Below, in pieces: positions 35,660-45,271 of a stretch of 64,000 bases of DNA. The DNA is from an uncultured Nitrospiraceae bacterium (GTDB lineage: Bacteria > Nitrospirota > Thermodesulfovibrionia > Thermodesulfovibrionales > Dissulfurispiraceae). Every line of letters begins with the position of its first letter. The stretch's first letter is position 1. A model generated the notes under the pieces. That model made no database searches. It worked only from the letters and a program-made list of their open reading frames with translations, and had not been told where the DNA came from. The position numbers were made by a program, and so were the translations under genes. The DNA lies in assembly GCA_903822005.1 (NCBI GenBank), contig CAIJNL010000014.1, positions 157,084 through 221,083 of the forward strand, in the 5' to 3' direction.

Positions 35660-36957
35660 ATAGTCCATTAAAGAGATTTCCCCCAAAAGTATCAGGTCCT
35701 GAGGCCCTGAGGGATTATCAGTTGAAAGGCCTGCAATGGACGGTCGAGCGGGTCTATTCCAACTGCACATTTTACCGTAATAAAATGGAAGCAGCCGGGG
35801 TCTATCCGGAGGACATACAGAGCCTTGATGACATAGAAAGACTGCCTTTTATAGATGCGGATGACCTGAGAAACGATTATCCTTTTCCGCTAAGGACAGC
35901 GGATTTCAGCGAGATTGTGCGGATACATTCATCCTCGGGCACAACAGGAAAAAGGAAGATACTCTGCTACACGCAAAAGGACATTGACGACTGGGCTTAT
36001 ATGTTCGGCAGGTGTTATGAGATGGCTGGAATAACTCTGGAGGACCGGGTGCAGATATGCGTTGGATACGGCCTCTGGACGGCAGGTGTCGGGTTCCAGA
36101 ACGGCTGTGAAAAGTTCGGCGCGCTCGCGATCCCTGTGGGTCCCGGCAATATGGAGATGCAGTGCGACTTTTTAATTGATATGCAGTCCACAGTCGTCTG
36201 CTCCACCGCATCCATGGCACTGCTGCTTGCTGAAGAGGTGCACCGACGCAAGATCAGGGACAAGATAAAGCTGAAAAAAGTCATACTCGGCGCGGAGAGG
36301 GCGAGCGACGGCATGATCAGGACGATCAAGGAGCTGCTGGGCATAGACGAGGTATATGATATTCCGGGGCTGACCGAACTTTATGGTCCGGGCACGGGCC
36401 TGAACTGCAGATACGGCAGCGGAATACATTACTGGGCCGACTTCTACATCCTGGAGATACTGAACCCGGAGACACTTAAACCCGTTGCGCCGGGCGAAAT
36501 CGGCGAGATGGTCTATACAACACTCGGCAAGGAAGGCTCTCCGCTTATCCGCTACCGTTCGCGCGACCTGACAAGACTCCTTGCGGACGAATGCGCGTGC
36601 GGATGCGGTCTGCCGCGCCATGACAGGATACTCGGAAGGTCGGATGACATGTGCATCCTGAGGGGAGTAAATGTTTATCCGGGGCAGATAGACGAGATAT
36701 TATCAGCCGTCAGCGGGGCCGGCAGTGAATATCAGTTATATATTGAACGCCGCGGCGACGGGAAAGACTATATGACTCTGCGTGTAGAGAGAACTGCCAA
36801 CATGCACGAAAGCGGAGACAAGGCCCTGGCGGAGTCAATTGCCAAGAAGCTGAAGAGCAGGCTGATGGTCTCCTGTTCAGTTGATATTGCGCCCCATGGA
36901 AGCCTGCCGAGATCGGAGAAGAAGACAAAGCGCGTCTTTGATTCAAGGGCATACTGA
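35656..36957 (+). CDS. Phenylacetate-CoA ligase (PaaK-type adenylate-forming enzyme)
   Basis: A 433-residue ATP-dependent arylacetate:CoA ligase. Visible: the P-loop-like SSSGTTGKRK (92-101), GYGLWTAGVGFQNGCEKFG, the ELYGPGTGLNC adenine region, YRSRDLTRLL, and LGRSDDMCILRGVNVYPGQID with the hinge. Coupled to iorAB by a 4-bp overlap. Ior/PaaK pairs occur in many anaerobes and can interconvert arylacetate, aryl-acetyl-CoA and arylpyruvate either for amino acid fermentation or for synthesis from exogenous arylacetates. Direction is not readable here. Confidence 0.92.
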   Translation: MNSPLKRFPPKVSGPEALRDYQLKGLQWTVERVYSNCTFYRNKMEAAGVYPEDIQSLDDIERLPFIDADDLRNDYPFPLRTADFSEIVRIHSSSGTTGKRKILCYTQKDIDDWAYMFGRCYEMAGITLEDRVQICVGYGLWTAGVGFQNGCEKFGALAIPVGPGNMEMQCDFLIDMQSTVVCSTASMALLLAEEVHRRKIRDKIKLKKVILGAERASDGMIRTIKELLGIDEVYDIPGLTELYGPGTGLNCRYGSGIHYWADFYILEILNPETLKPVAPGEIGEMVYTTLGKEGSPLIRYRSRDLTRLLADECACGCGLPRHDRILGRSDDMCILRGVNVYPGQIDEILSAVSGAGSEYQLYIERRGDGKDYMTLRVERTANMHESGDKALAESIAKKLKSRLMVSCSVDIAPHGSLPRSEKKTKRVFDSRAY

Positions 36958-37029
36958 GAGCATCCCGGCAAAATTAGTGCGTCATTTTTTTTCACAAGGG
37001 ACGACCCGCTGGCCTGTTATTAAGCGGCC

Positions 37030-39033
37030 CTATTCCGGCCTTACATTGACCTTCGTATCGTAGAACGTGCTGCCTGCCCCGCGGTCCGTAAGCCTCTGCG
37101 AAGTGAGGGCATTCACCCCGCTGTTTCCGGGGGTCTTCTGGCGCCACCACACACCTTCCGCGACCACAACCCCGGCAGGCACACTGTCTGTTATCGAGAG
37201 AAAAAACGCGGCCTCTCCCCGCTCATTGAAGGCGATCACCTTTTGACCGTCTTCTATACCGCTTGCCGCTGCATCTGCGCGATTCATCAAAAGGGTCATC
37301 TTCCTGTTTGCCAGCAGGTCATCCCGTTCATTGAAAGAGGAGTTGAGCATAACGGGCGTCGGGGCCGACATAAACCAGTATGCCGCATCGTCCCCGTAAG
37401 GTTCCAGATATCTCGGCAGGGACTCCGCATCAGCTGAATTCATAATCTCGATCTTGCCCGAAGGTGTCTTGAACGTGAGCTTGTAATCAGCCGGCAGAGT
37501 CAGCTCTACAGGCAGGCCCGCCTTAAGCGCTGACAGGTCGGTCTTGTCGAGCCATGGAGATGATTTCGCCAGCAGCTGTTCTACCAGCTCTTCAGCAGTC
37601 TGCCTGAAATAAGGATCTTCAAAACCCATTGCAGCCGCCAGCCGGCTGAAGGTGTCCCAGTTCGATTTGGCTTCACCCACAGGCGCGATTGAGGGGGATA
37701 CCCTCTGCACCCAGTAATGACCGTATGACCGATAGATGTCGCCGTGTTCCAGGGATGAGGTGGCAGGCAATACAACATCTGCATATAAAGCGGTATCGGT
37801 CATAAAACGCTCATGAACTACCGTGAAAAGATCATCCCTCTCAAGGCCTTTCAGCACCATATTCTGATCAGGCAGGACACTCAGAGGGTTAGAGTGATAA
37901 ACATAGAAGCCCATGACTTTCGGGTCCTTCATTTCTGTAAGCGCATTACCAAGCCTGTTTATATTGATGGTCCGTGTCGGTTTTGATATAAAGTCTTCGC
38001 GGGTGATCAGCGAGTTGTCCAGCGCTGAGCCCGTAGAGAGATTAGACTGCAAGCCTCCGCCAGGTCTTTGCCATGCACCAGTCAGGGCAGGCAGGCACGA
38101 AATGGCGCGGGCCGTCATTGCGCCGTTCGCATACCGGGTCAGCCCGCTGCCCAGGCGTATAAACGGGGCGCGTGCCTTTGCGTAAGCAAGGGCCATCTCT
38201 TCAATTACAACTGCTGGCAAACCGGTTATCCTGCTTGCCGCTTCAGGCGTGTAGTCAGGCAATATCTTTTCGCAGAGTTCGGGATAGCCGAGCACATATT
38301 TATCAACGAAGGTGCTGTCCACCAATCCTTCACGTACTATCACATGCATCATGCCGAGGGCAAGTGCGCCGTCGCTTCCCGGCCTTGTTATGAATACCTT
38401 GTCTGCAACGGCAGCAGTGCCATTTTTATAAGTCTCGATAAGCCAGACCTTCGCACCCCTATTCCTGGCTTCACGCAAATCATGGAGTATATGAATATTG
38501 GTTGCAGCCGCATTGATACCCCACAGGATAACAAGGTCGCTCTCTTTGACCTCACCGGGATGAATGACCGGCGTGTTACCCATGACTATCTTCCAGGCGC
38601 TTTCCTTTGCAGGCGAGCAGATGGTGCGTTCCAGGCGCGATGCCCCGAGTCTGTAAAAAAAAGCATGGCCGCAGTTTCTCTGCACAAGCCCCATTGTGCC
38701 GGCATATGAGCATGGGACTATGGATTCTGCCCCATGTTCAGCGATTATTTTCCGCCACCTGTCCGAAATGACACCAGCTGCTTCTTCCCATGAAGCGGCC
38801 CTGAATTCGCCACTGCCTTTTGGGCCTGTCCTGATCAGAGGAGTGGTCAGCCTTGAGGGCGAATGGACAGTCCTTTCGTAATGGTTCATCTTGGGGCAAA
38901 GCGTGCCGCGGGTAAATGGATGACCGGGATCTCCCTCAACTCTAATGACCATGCCGTTCTCAACATGCACCAGCATACTGCAGGTGTCGGGACAGTCAAA
39001 GGGGCATACGGAACGCTTTATCTCTGCAGGCAT
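37030..39033 (-). CDS. Cytoplasmic molybdopterin oxidoreductase, substrate unknown
   Basis: A 667-residue DMSO-reductase-superfamily enzyme without Tat or Sec signal, so cytoplasmic. The [4Fe-4S] ligands are C10-x3-C14-x3-C18 and C46 (LCPK). Visible further: SYAGTMGLVQRN, ERTICSPAKESA near the expected Mo-ligand region, VILWGINAAATNIH, the central RLGSGLTRYANGAM region and the C-terminal domain with the conserved LTSQRLTDRGAGSTFYDTKV ending. This clade contains many single-gene enzymes of unknown substrate. No partner ferredoxin or cytochrome gene is adjacent. The convergent neighbour is paaK; an aromatic or hydroxylation-type substrate would be a guess. Confidence 0.88.
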   Translation of the reverse strand: MPAEIKRSVCPFDCPDTCSMLVHVENGMVIRVEGDPGHPFTRGTLCPKMNHYERTVHSPSRLTTPLIRTGPKGSGEFRAASWEEAAGVISDRWRKIIAEHGAESIVPCSYAGTMGLVQRNCGHAFFYRLGASRLERTICSPAKESAWKIVMGNTPVIHPGEVKESDLVILWGINAAATNIHILHDLREARNRGAKVWLIETYKNGTAAVADKVFITRPGSDGALALGMMHVIVREGLVDSTFVDKYVLGYPELCEKILPDYTPEAASRITGLPAVVIEEMALAYAKARAPFIRLGSGLTRYANGAMTARAISCLPALTGAWQRPGGGLQSNLSTGSALDNSLITREDFISKPTRTININRLGNALTEMKDPKVMGFYVYHSNPLSVLPDQNMVLKGLERDDLFTVVHERFMTDTALYADVVLPATSSLEHGDIYRSYGHYWVQRVSPSIAPVGEAKSNWDTFSRLAAAMGFEDPYFRQTAEELVEQLLAKSSPWLDKTDLSALKAGLPVELTLPADYKLTFKTPSGKIEIMNSADAESLPRYLEPYGDDAAYWFMSAPTPVMLNSSFNERDDLLANRKMTLLMNRADAAASGIEDGQKVIAFNERGEAAFFLSITDSVPAGVVVAEGVWWRQKTPGNSGVNALTSQRLTDRGAGSTFYDTKVNVRPE

Positions 39034-39095
39034 AATACAATCTCCCTAAATCAGAATTTGGCCCGGAAAACGGAATACAAAAAGGGTTACTGCTT

Positions 39096-39926
39096 CTATT
39101 TTCCGAAATATTCGGTCACGGTCTCCCATGCTGTCTCCTGGAGAAAGCGCGCGGTCTTGGCATCAATCCCCCCGGTATAGGGATTGCCGACAGGCGATTT
39201 TTTATAGAGCGACGCATATATCGTGCAGGCGGAAAGATATGTGCCCAGAAGGCTTGGGTGGCGCTTGTCAACGTCATAAAGAATGATGCGAGGATTTTTG
39301 CCGAGCGCTTTGGCGAAAGCCAGGCCGGCCGGAATCACGAGTGCGTTGTTATCGTTTCCGGCTATGGTGTATTGTTCCGCCAGTAAGGCCGTCATTTCAG
39401 GCTTGTCGGCATATGCCCAGGTCATGAACAAGGCAGGTTTGGCCCCATGCCTTACAACTGTGCGGCTGTGTTTTCGGGCATATTCGTGGAAAACGGCCTT
39501 CAGCTGCGGATGCACCGGACACTGACTGCAGTCATTCATGATGACCACATCGAACGGCTTTTCAAACTTGTTAAAGACTATTTCATTGTCTCCTACAAAG
39601 GAATATGAAGCCACCCCGCCCGGTTTAAAATAAGACTCCACATCGTGCCAGTTCAGGCCGCTCCCGCTCATCGTGATGGATGTGCTGCGATACTGCTGCC
39701 GGTTGACCGGGTCAGCGGCATTTGTCAGCCCCGTGACATACCGATGCATGCTGTTGTTGTAATAGAAGAAACTGTTTCCCACATAAAGTATCGTTTTGGG
39801 CTGCTCCAGCCCGATATCCTTTATCTTCGGAACTGTCTGCGCAGCGGCATAAGCGGCGAACAAAAGCGTGCATATGAAGGCAACCAGCAAAGTGATCTTG
39901 CGCATCCATAAAAGATAAATGATCAT
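39096..39926 (-). CDS. Exported SGNH-hydrolase-like protein
   Basis: A 276-residue protein with a signal peptide (MRKITLLVAFICTLLFAAYA, after a short lead). The start at 39926 is chosen because AGGAGG lies 7 bp upstream; the first Met at 39953 lacks a site. The mature part resembles SGNH/GDSL hydrolases: ILYVGNSFFYYNN with the nucleophile Ser of GNSF (block I), MNDCSQCP in the block III region, and a C-terminal DVDKRHPSLLGTYLSAC with Asp and His in catalytic positions. A periplasmic esterase or deacetylase is likely; substrate unknown. It lies downstream of the selenoprotein operon terminator. Confidence 0.75.
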   Translation of the reverse strand: MIIYLLWMRKITLLVAFICTLLFAAYAAAQTVPKIKDIGLEQPKTILYVGNSFFYYNNSMHRYVTGLTNAADPVNRQQYRSTSITMSGSGLNWHDVESYFKPGGVASYSFVGDNEIVFNKFEKPFDVVIMNDCSQCPVHPQLKAVFHEYARKHSRTVVRHGAKPALFMTWAYADKPEMTALLAEQYTIAGNDNNALVIPAGLAFAKALGKNPRIILYDVDKRHPSLLGTYLSACTIYASLYKKSPVGNPYTGGIDAKTARFLQETAWETVTEYFGK

Positions 39927-40132
39927 ACTAATCCTCCTATATTTATCAGCCATAGAAACAGGTGAAGCTCAAACTCTGCGTCAGGATTCGTCAGTTTCAT
40001 CCCGGTTAAAGCATTCATTCAGGCTGATGATATAATAACAATATTGAGGCGAGGCTTGAAAAGTGTTTTGAAAAAAACCCTATACAAAAGGGACCTGATC
40101 AGTCCGGTGCAATAAATACTTATCTTCGCCAT

Positions 40133-40170
40133 AAAAAAGGCTGGATGGTTAATCACCATTCAGCCTTTTT
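40133..40170. terminator. Bidirectional intrinsic terminator
   Basis: AAAAAAGGCTGGATGGT pairs with ACCATTCAGCCTTTTT around a 5-nt loop, with A- and T-tracts on both sides. It lies 64 bp past the stop of the MBL hydrolase on the minus strand and defines the probable end of the selenoprotein operon. Confidence 0.88.
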
Positions 40171-40233
40171 CTCGTCAGCCCGCATACAGTGCACATCGCT
40201 TGTCTGTATGCGGAAAAAGAAACCTCCTCAAAA

Positions 40234-41127
40234 TCAGACGAGGCGGGTTATGTCTTCAGCCACCTTGGGATAATCGCGCAAAAGGGCCGCGTCATGTCCC
40301 GGGAACAGGAGGTCTATGGATGACGCCTTTGCCTTCAGCTTGTCGAACGACCTCATCCAGCCGGGCAGATCGCATATAAGCGCGCTCGGGATCTCTTCCT
40401 TGAAGCTCCTCGCTATATGCGCGCAATCAGAGGCGACAACCGCCGTGCCTTTTTGTGTATTCACCGCGACCGACTGCAGGGCGGGCGTATGCCCGGGGGT
40501 CAGCAGCAGTTCTATGCCGGGCATTATCTTCTGGTCGCCCGAGATCAGCTTGAGTCTCCTTGTGCCTTCCATGTCAGCTAGGATCTTGTTTGCAAGGGGA
40601 TCGGATGATTCGTCAAAGGCCCTCTTTTTTGCTATAGGGCTTTTGATCCAGAAATCGAACTCCTGTTTCTGGAGATAAAAGGTTGCATTGGGAAAGGCCT
40701 TTGGAAAGACCTCCATACCGCCGGCATGGTCCTGGTGTATATGCGTGATGATTATTTTTTTTACGCTGTCCGGGGCTATTCCGAGGCGTGAAACCATCTC
40801 TACCGGATTAACATAATTCGGGCTCTTCTTGTTCCCGGCATAGGTCGGTCCCTGCCCCGCATCAACAATTATCGTTTCGTTTTTACCCTTGATGGCCCAG
40901 ATGTAATAATACCTGTCTATTTCTTCATTCCATCCATGCTTCCAGAGGACAAAGGCGAGCTTGCTCCGGAAAGGGCCTGCGTATTTCAATGCGTAAATTT
41001 CGTACTCCGGAGCAGGCCCGCTGAATTTCTCTTTTGCGGCGGCGGGCCCGGCAGTGACTGCCTGGCCGAGCGTCACAACTCCCGCGGCTATTGTGCCTGC
41101 CTTCAAAAATTCTCTTCTGCTCATCAT
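40234..41127 (-). CDS. Tat-exported metallo-beta-lactamase-fold hydrolase (lactonase-like)
   Basis: A 297-residue protein with a twin-arginine signal (SRREFLKAGTIAAGVVTLG) and a complete MBL metal site: H129-x-H131-x-D133-H134 (THIHQDH), a later His in LLTPGHTPALQS, the Asp of VVASDCAH and a final His in FPGHDAALL. The motif order and length resemble N-acyl-homoserine lactonase-type MBL enzymes, but export by Tat is unusual for those. It is the third gene after the sigma-54 promoter at 45059, 121 bp downstream of the second selenoprotein gene and followed by a terminator. A role on the same extracytoplasmic substrate as the selenoproteins is inferred. Confidence 0.85.
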   Translation of the reverse strand: MMSRREFLKAGTIAAGVVTLGQAVTAGPAAAKEKFSGPAPEYEIYALKYAGPFRSKLAFVLWKHGWNEEIDRYYYIWAIKGKNETIIVDAGQGPTYAGNKKSPNYVNPVEMVSRLGIAPDSVKKIIITHIHQDHAGGMEVFPKAFPNATFYLQKQEFDFWIKSPIAKKRAFDESSDPLANKILADMEGTRRLKLISGDQKIMPGIELLLTPGHTPALQSVAVNTQKGTAVVASDCAHIARSFKEEIPSALICDLPGWMRSFDKLKAKASSIDLLFPGHDAALLRDYPKVAEDITRLV

Positions 41128-41248
41128 GGCGAGGATCTCCTTTCATCTTCTCAGGTTTTTATGGCAAGTAATAAAAAGCGGGACAACAGGGTGCGCCTGC
41201 ATTACGGTCCGCAAAATTCTCCCCGTTGCCCCGAAAATAAACTGACTC

Positions 41249-43087
41249 TTACTTCACATCAATAGGAGTCTCCCAGCCGCCCAGGTCCTTGAGCAGAGAG
41301 TTCCAGTTTTTCGGCACCTTGATCTCTTTAGTTACAAAATGAGAATTGCCGAAGCCCCAGCTGTCGATCATGAAACTGACCCCGGACCCCGGGCCACCCG
41401 CCACGATGATCTTTATGTCCTCGGGCTTCGGTACGACCGGGACAAGCGCATCATCAGGAAGGTCATCGATCCATTTCGGGATGCCGCTGGTGAACGCGTA
41501 GGTGCCGAGAGGCCGCGGGCCGAAAAGGCCGCGCGGTATCCTTCCCTTTTCGTACAGCTCCTTCTGGATCTTTTCGACATCATAGCCGAACTTCTTGAGG
41601 TTGTCGGCCATTACCGGGCTGAAAGCAATCACTATTTCCTCGCCCCACTGTTCGGCTGTTGAATTCAGCGCGTTGCTCATCAGCCTTGCGATCATGGGGT
41701 CCACGATGCGTTCAGGCTTCTTTGAGGAAGCAAGATACTTCTGGCTGTCATGTATCTGCCTGTAGCTCTGTGAAGCGTAAACGCTTACGGTGCTAGCCTG
41801 CCTGCTGAACCCTTCGCGTTCGCGTAAGGTAGCCCAGCCCTGAGGTGTCTTCCTCTCATTTTCGGCCATCACGATGCCGAATTTGGCCGGATTGCCCAAA
41901 TCCTTCATGTCATTGATGCCCGGCCATGCCTGCCCAATGTTGATAAGAACCAGCCTTGTGGCCCTGCCTATCGTGCTGTTTGCACGCCATCCCGGCCCGA
42001 TAGTGCTGAAGCTGTAGTTTATATTCAGCTCGTCGATAATCGGACCGCTCACTATCACAAGCGGGGCATTCTGCCCTGTTGTCACCTGCACACCATAAAG
42101 GTCAAAGCGCGGATCGGTAAGTGCCTGCACCGCTGCTATTATTACAGGCATATACGCCGGCCTTGCCCCGGCCATTACCGCATTGATGGCTATCTTCTCC
42201 ACGGTAGCTACCCCGTGTTTCGGATCAACTACGCCGACAACATAGTCGCGCGGCAGGTCGGTGCCTTTGAGCATTGCATTGACCGCCTCGGGAGTCGGCG
42301 GCACCAGCGGCAGTCCGTCGCTCCACTTATTGGCAAGAAAATGTTTTTCCATCTTTTCGGCCGCTTCATTAGCGGTCTTGCCCCTGAACTTCAGCACTGC
42401 CGCGGATTTTGCCTTCAGAGGCTGAGCTTTGGTAACAACTTTCTTTGCGGGCTCTTTTGTCAGCCCGTCTATTATTTCCTGGCGCGCAAGTTTGGCAACC
42501 GGCAGCAATTCCTCCGCTGGTTTGCTTGCGGTGGTCGCGATTGTAAGGGCTATGATCGGCAGATCAGGATAGCCGATGCCTAATGCAGCGCTTTTTGAAT
42601 CCGCCTTGAAGGGTGATGCAACAAGGAATATGCCGGGTTTGCCCAGTTTTTCTATTGCAGCTACGTCACGCGTAGCTTTAGCTGTGCACGACCCTCAATC
42701 ACCGAGGAGTCCGATGACCCCGTCGCTCCATGCCGCCAGTTCCTTCAGTTCATTGGCCTTGTTCGGATAATCATTGTACGAGATGTTCCATACCTTGAAC
42801 TCGACCGTGGGATAGGCTTCCTTCAGCACCTGCATGAGATAGGGCTGAAAAGAATCCGCTCCCGGCTTGGTATTGTTCAGTATGCCGATCTTTTTGCCCT
42901 CCAGTGTTTTAAGGCGGGTGTTGATCGGCGCTGCCGGAGCGCTCAAAAGCTCTGCGCGCGGTTCAAGCACCTTGAGTTCGACCTGCCCTGCGGCGTTAGC
43001 GTCCGGACATAGTGAGAATGCCGAAACGATCACGAAACATGCGGCAATAAGCACGGTCAAAAAAAGTTTGATACCATGTCTTTGCAT
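41249..43087 (-). CDS. UGSC-family exported selenoprotein 2 (UGA read as Sec131)
   Basis: One gene split by an in-frame TGA at 42695-42697. Reading TGA as selenocysteine joins the frames 43087-42698 and 42694-41249 into 612 residues without any other stop. The start at 43087 follows GGAGAAGCA and opens a signal peptide (LFLTVLIAACFVIVSAFSL). The site is GLLGD-U-GSCTAK, the D-U-G-S-C motif of the UGSC (seleno)protein family, of unknown function. The following ~480 residues contain SDGLPLVPPTPEAVNAMLKG and GPIIDELNINYSF and are paralogous to the gene directly upstream. A SECIS-like hairpin begins 18 nt after the UGA. An alternative reading as two genes would leave the second without a plausible start or signal. 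Confidence 0.88.
42659..42677 (-). promoter_or_regulatory. SECIS-like hairpin of selenoprotein 2
   Basis: AGCTACG-CGTGA-CGTAGCT: a perfect 7-bp stem with a 5-nt loop that contains GU. Its loop starts 24 nt after the UGA, within the window used by bacterial SECIS elements, which lie in the coding region just downstream of the Sec codon. Confidence 0.75.
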
Positions 43088-43181
43088 TGCTTCTCCTCTC
43101 TTTTCATTTTTTTTTGCTAATACTATCCGGGACCGGATTCCCAAAAAAGACGCCGGGGCCCGGCCATAACCTTGAGATCCT

Positions 43182-44936
43182 CTATTTTTCTATCAGCACC
43201 GATACCGGCTTTGTTACGGACGGAAAAGTCGGCCAGATCTGCGACTGTTTTCCCGGTCCTCCTGTCACGATAATGCGGATCTGTTCAGGCCCTGTAAAAC
43301 GGGGGATAGGGGTGTTTGCATCATACGGACCGAACTCTTTTGGAGGCTTGCACCGGGCCGGCGCGTACATCCATAATGGCAGCACTGTCTTTTTTACGAG
43401 GTATTCCGATGCAGACTTCTTGGTCCGGAAATCATTGTAAATAGTGTCCGCATGCTCCGGCCCCAAAAAAAGAAAAGCGAACCTTACCGCATTTTCCACG
43501 GCATAGCTTCGGTCAAACCGGGTCATGCAGGCTGAGACTCCGCTTGCAGCGCCTGCCAGACCGGCTGCCATAGTATTAAGCAGCTCTTCCCCTTTAACGC
43601 TGGTGTGGTCAACATTGATGTTTCCCATATAAGCAGAATATGCGGTTAAAACATTGTCCGTAGGTTTGAATCCCTGCTCTACTGCATACGACTGTTTCCA
43701 CGGGTTCAGTTTTTCGTTTTCCCCGATAACAACAGCCACCAGGTCGCCGCGGCTCCCGTGCGTGCTCTTGTCGATTTCGGGTGGAACCGATCCGCCAATA
43801 ATATCTCCGACCAGATTGATAAAGTATCCGACCGAAATATTCACGGGCATCTCTCCGCCTAGTGCTCCAGTCGAATATCCTATGCCCAGCTCGTCAAGTA
43901 TCGGTCCATTAATGATAATGACTGGGTTAGTGGGAGCTGTCGTCGTGCTGTTGCCCCTCCAGTCATAGTCGGGATTGCTCAGGGCCTTGACTACTGCCAG
44001 CAGTAAAGGCATATGCTCTGGTTTGCATCGGGCCATTACTCCGTAAGCCGCTACAAGTTCGACTGTCAGCTGCCCCATCCTCGGCGGCACCGCCCATACG
44101 ATCTCGTCGGGCTTCCGCTTTGTCCCCTTAAGCATGGCAGCCACTTTCTCGGGTGTTGGCGGTATTATCGGCAATCCGATTGACCAGCCCTTGTCATAAA
44201 ACATTTTGTCGAGTGCTTCATAGGTGCCTTTGAACTTTATCCGTTCCGCCGGATAGGCGGGGGTAATCTTTTGCACTGCTGTTGCCGACGGCTTCCAATT
44301 GGTCGCCATCTGCACTATCTTGGGGAATGCCTCATCAGCCCTTGCGCGGATCTCCTGAAGTGAGATCATACCCATGGGATGGGCCACATCTACAAAGGCC
44401 ATGTCGGGAAGACCGAGGCTCTTTACGGTGTTTTTTGCTAACCCTGTAAACTGATCTGATGATGCCGTTACTGTCGGGATACCGACTTTTTCAACCTGGG
44501 ACTGGTCGACCACCAGCCATGAGGTGCAGGACCCTCAATCGGTCTGCGCGGCGATAACAATATCGGCGCCAAGGCCCTTTATCACCTGCGCGATACGCGT
44601 CGATTCCGCCAAATTTCCGCTAATTTTATTGGTAGACTTGTCGACTTCATACAGCTTAATGACTTTTGCGCTCGGCACCCTCTCTTTCAGAAGCTCAGCA
44701 ATCCTGTTCAGAAAGTTGTCGCCATTGTGCTTGCCGTTCCAGCGCAGCACTATGGTCTTTCTTTCAAGCGTGGTGATCCGCGGAGCGAGCTGCTCCTGCT
44801 TGATCTGGACCACGCCGGCAGGATTGATAATCTCCCACTCCTGTGCCTGCTCCTTTGCAATCGAAACCGACGGCAGAAGCAGACCGGCGCCGATGACAAC
44901 TGCAAAGAAAAGACGTGCGATGAATGGTCTCCTCAT
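43182..44936 (-). CDS. UGSC-family exported selenoprotein 1 (UGA read as Sec134)
   Basis: An in-frame TGA at 44535-44537 separates two frames that together give 584 residues. The start at 44936 follows AAGGAGGAAGC and opens a signal peptide (IARLFFAVVIGAGLLLPS). The site reads AAQTD-U-GSCTSW, again D-U-G-S-C. The C-terminal part (WSIGLPIIPPTPEKVAAMLK, GPILDELGIGY, VTGGPGKQ) is a paralogue of the downstream gene, which starts 94 bp after this stop. First gene after the sigma-54 promoter at 45059. Predicted periplasmic. The family has no established activity. A selenol next to Gly-Ser-Cys suggests redox or nucleophilic chemistry, and the pattern recalls the UGTC-type site of glycine/betaine reductase B subunits (inference). 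Confidence 0.88.
44500..44518 (-). promoter_or_regulatory. SECIS-like hairpin of selenoprotein 1
   Basis: GGCTGGT-GGTCG-ACCAGTC folds as a 7-bp stem (one G-U pair) with a 5-nt loop containing GGUC, like the apical loop of the E. coli fdhF SECIS. The loop starts 23 nt after the UGA, nearly the same distance as in selenoprotein 2. Confidence 0.75.
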
Positions 44937-45058
44937 GCTTCCTCCTTTTTTACTTTCGTTATTAATCTCCCCCAGAATGCGGAGCACGAAGTCATGTTCT
45001 TACAGCTGACAAGGTCCGAATCCCCAATTTGATGGTTACTGTAAGAACACAATAAACA

Positions 45059-45074
45059 GGCAAGATAGGTGCCA
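45059..45074 (-). promoter_or_regulatory. Sigma-54 promoter of the selenoprotein operon
   Basis: On the minus strand TGGCACCTATCTTGCC matches TGGCACG-N4-TTGCW with exact spacing and both invariant GG and GC pairs. Predicted start near 45047, about 110 nt before the first selenoprotein ATG. It is 200 bp from the stop of an NtrC-family regulator gene. Confidence 0.85.
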
Positions 45075-45214
45075 GAAAACATAATACAGCTATCGTGTTG
45101 AAAATATTGAGGGATATCGATGATCGGGTCAAACCGCATACCCTATTGATAACCCGGGAAATGAAACTCCTCTGGTCAGGCTGGTCTTTGATTGAATTTA
45201 TTCGAATATTTGTT

Positions 45215-45249
45215 CATGACATGAGTTATGGACAATAACTTCAGTCATG
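45215..45249. promoter_or_regulatory. 35-bp interrupted palindrome, candidate enhancer site
   Basis: Nested inverted repeats share one centre: CATGAC...GTCATG outside and AGTTAT-GGACA-ATAACT inside. The centre is about 185 bp upstream of the predicted sigma-54 start, a normal distance for an enhancer of an NtrC-type regulator. It lacks a T-run, so a terminator for the regulator gene is less likely. Confidence 0.6.
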
Positions 45250-45271
45250 GAATACGCGCACTTCAGAACAC

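Noticed and set aside
42695..42697. Nonsense mutation or sequencing error as explanation of the in-frame TGA
   Set aside because: The paralogous gene has a TGA at the identical motif position, and both have hairpins at the right distance; a chance event is implausible.
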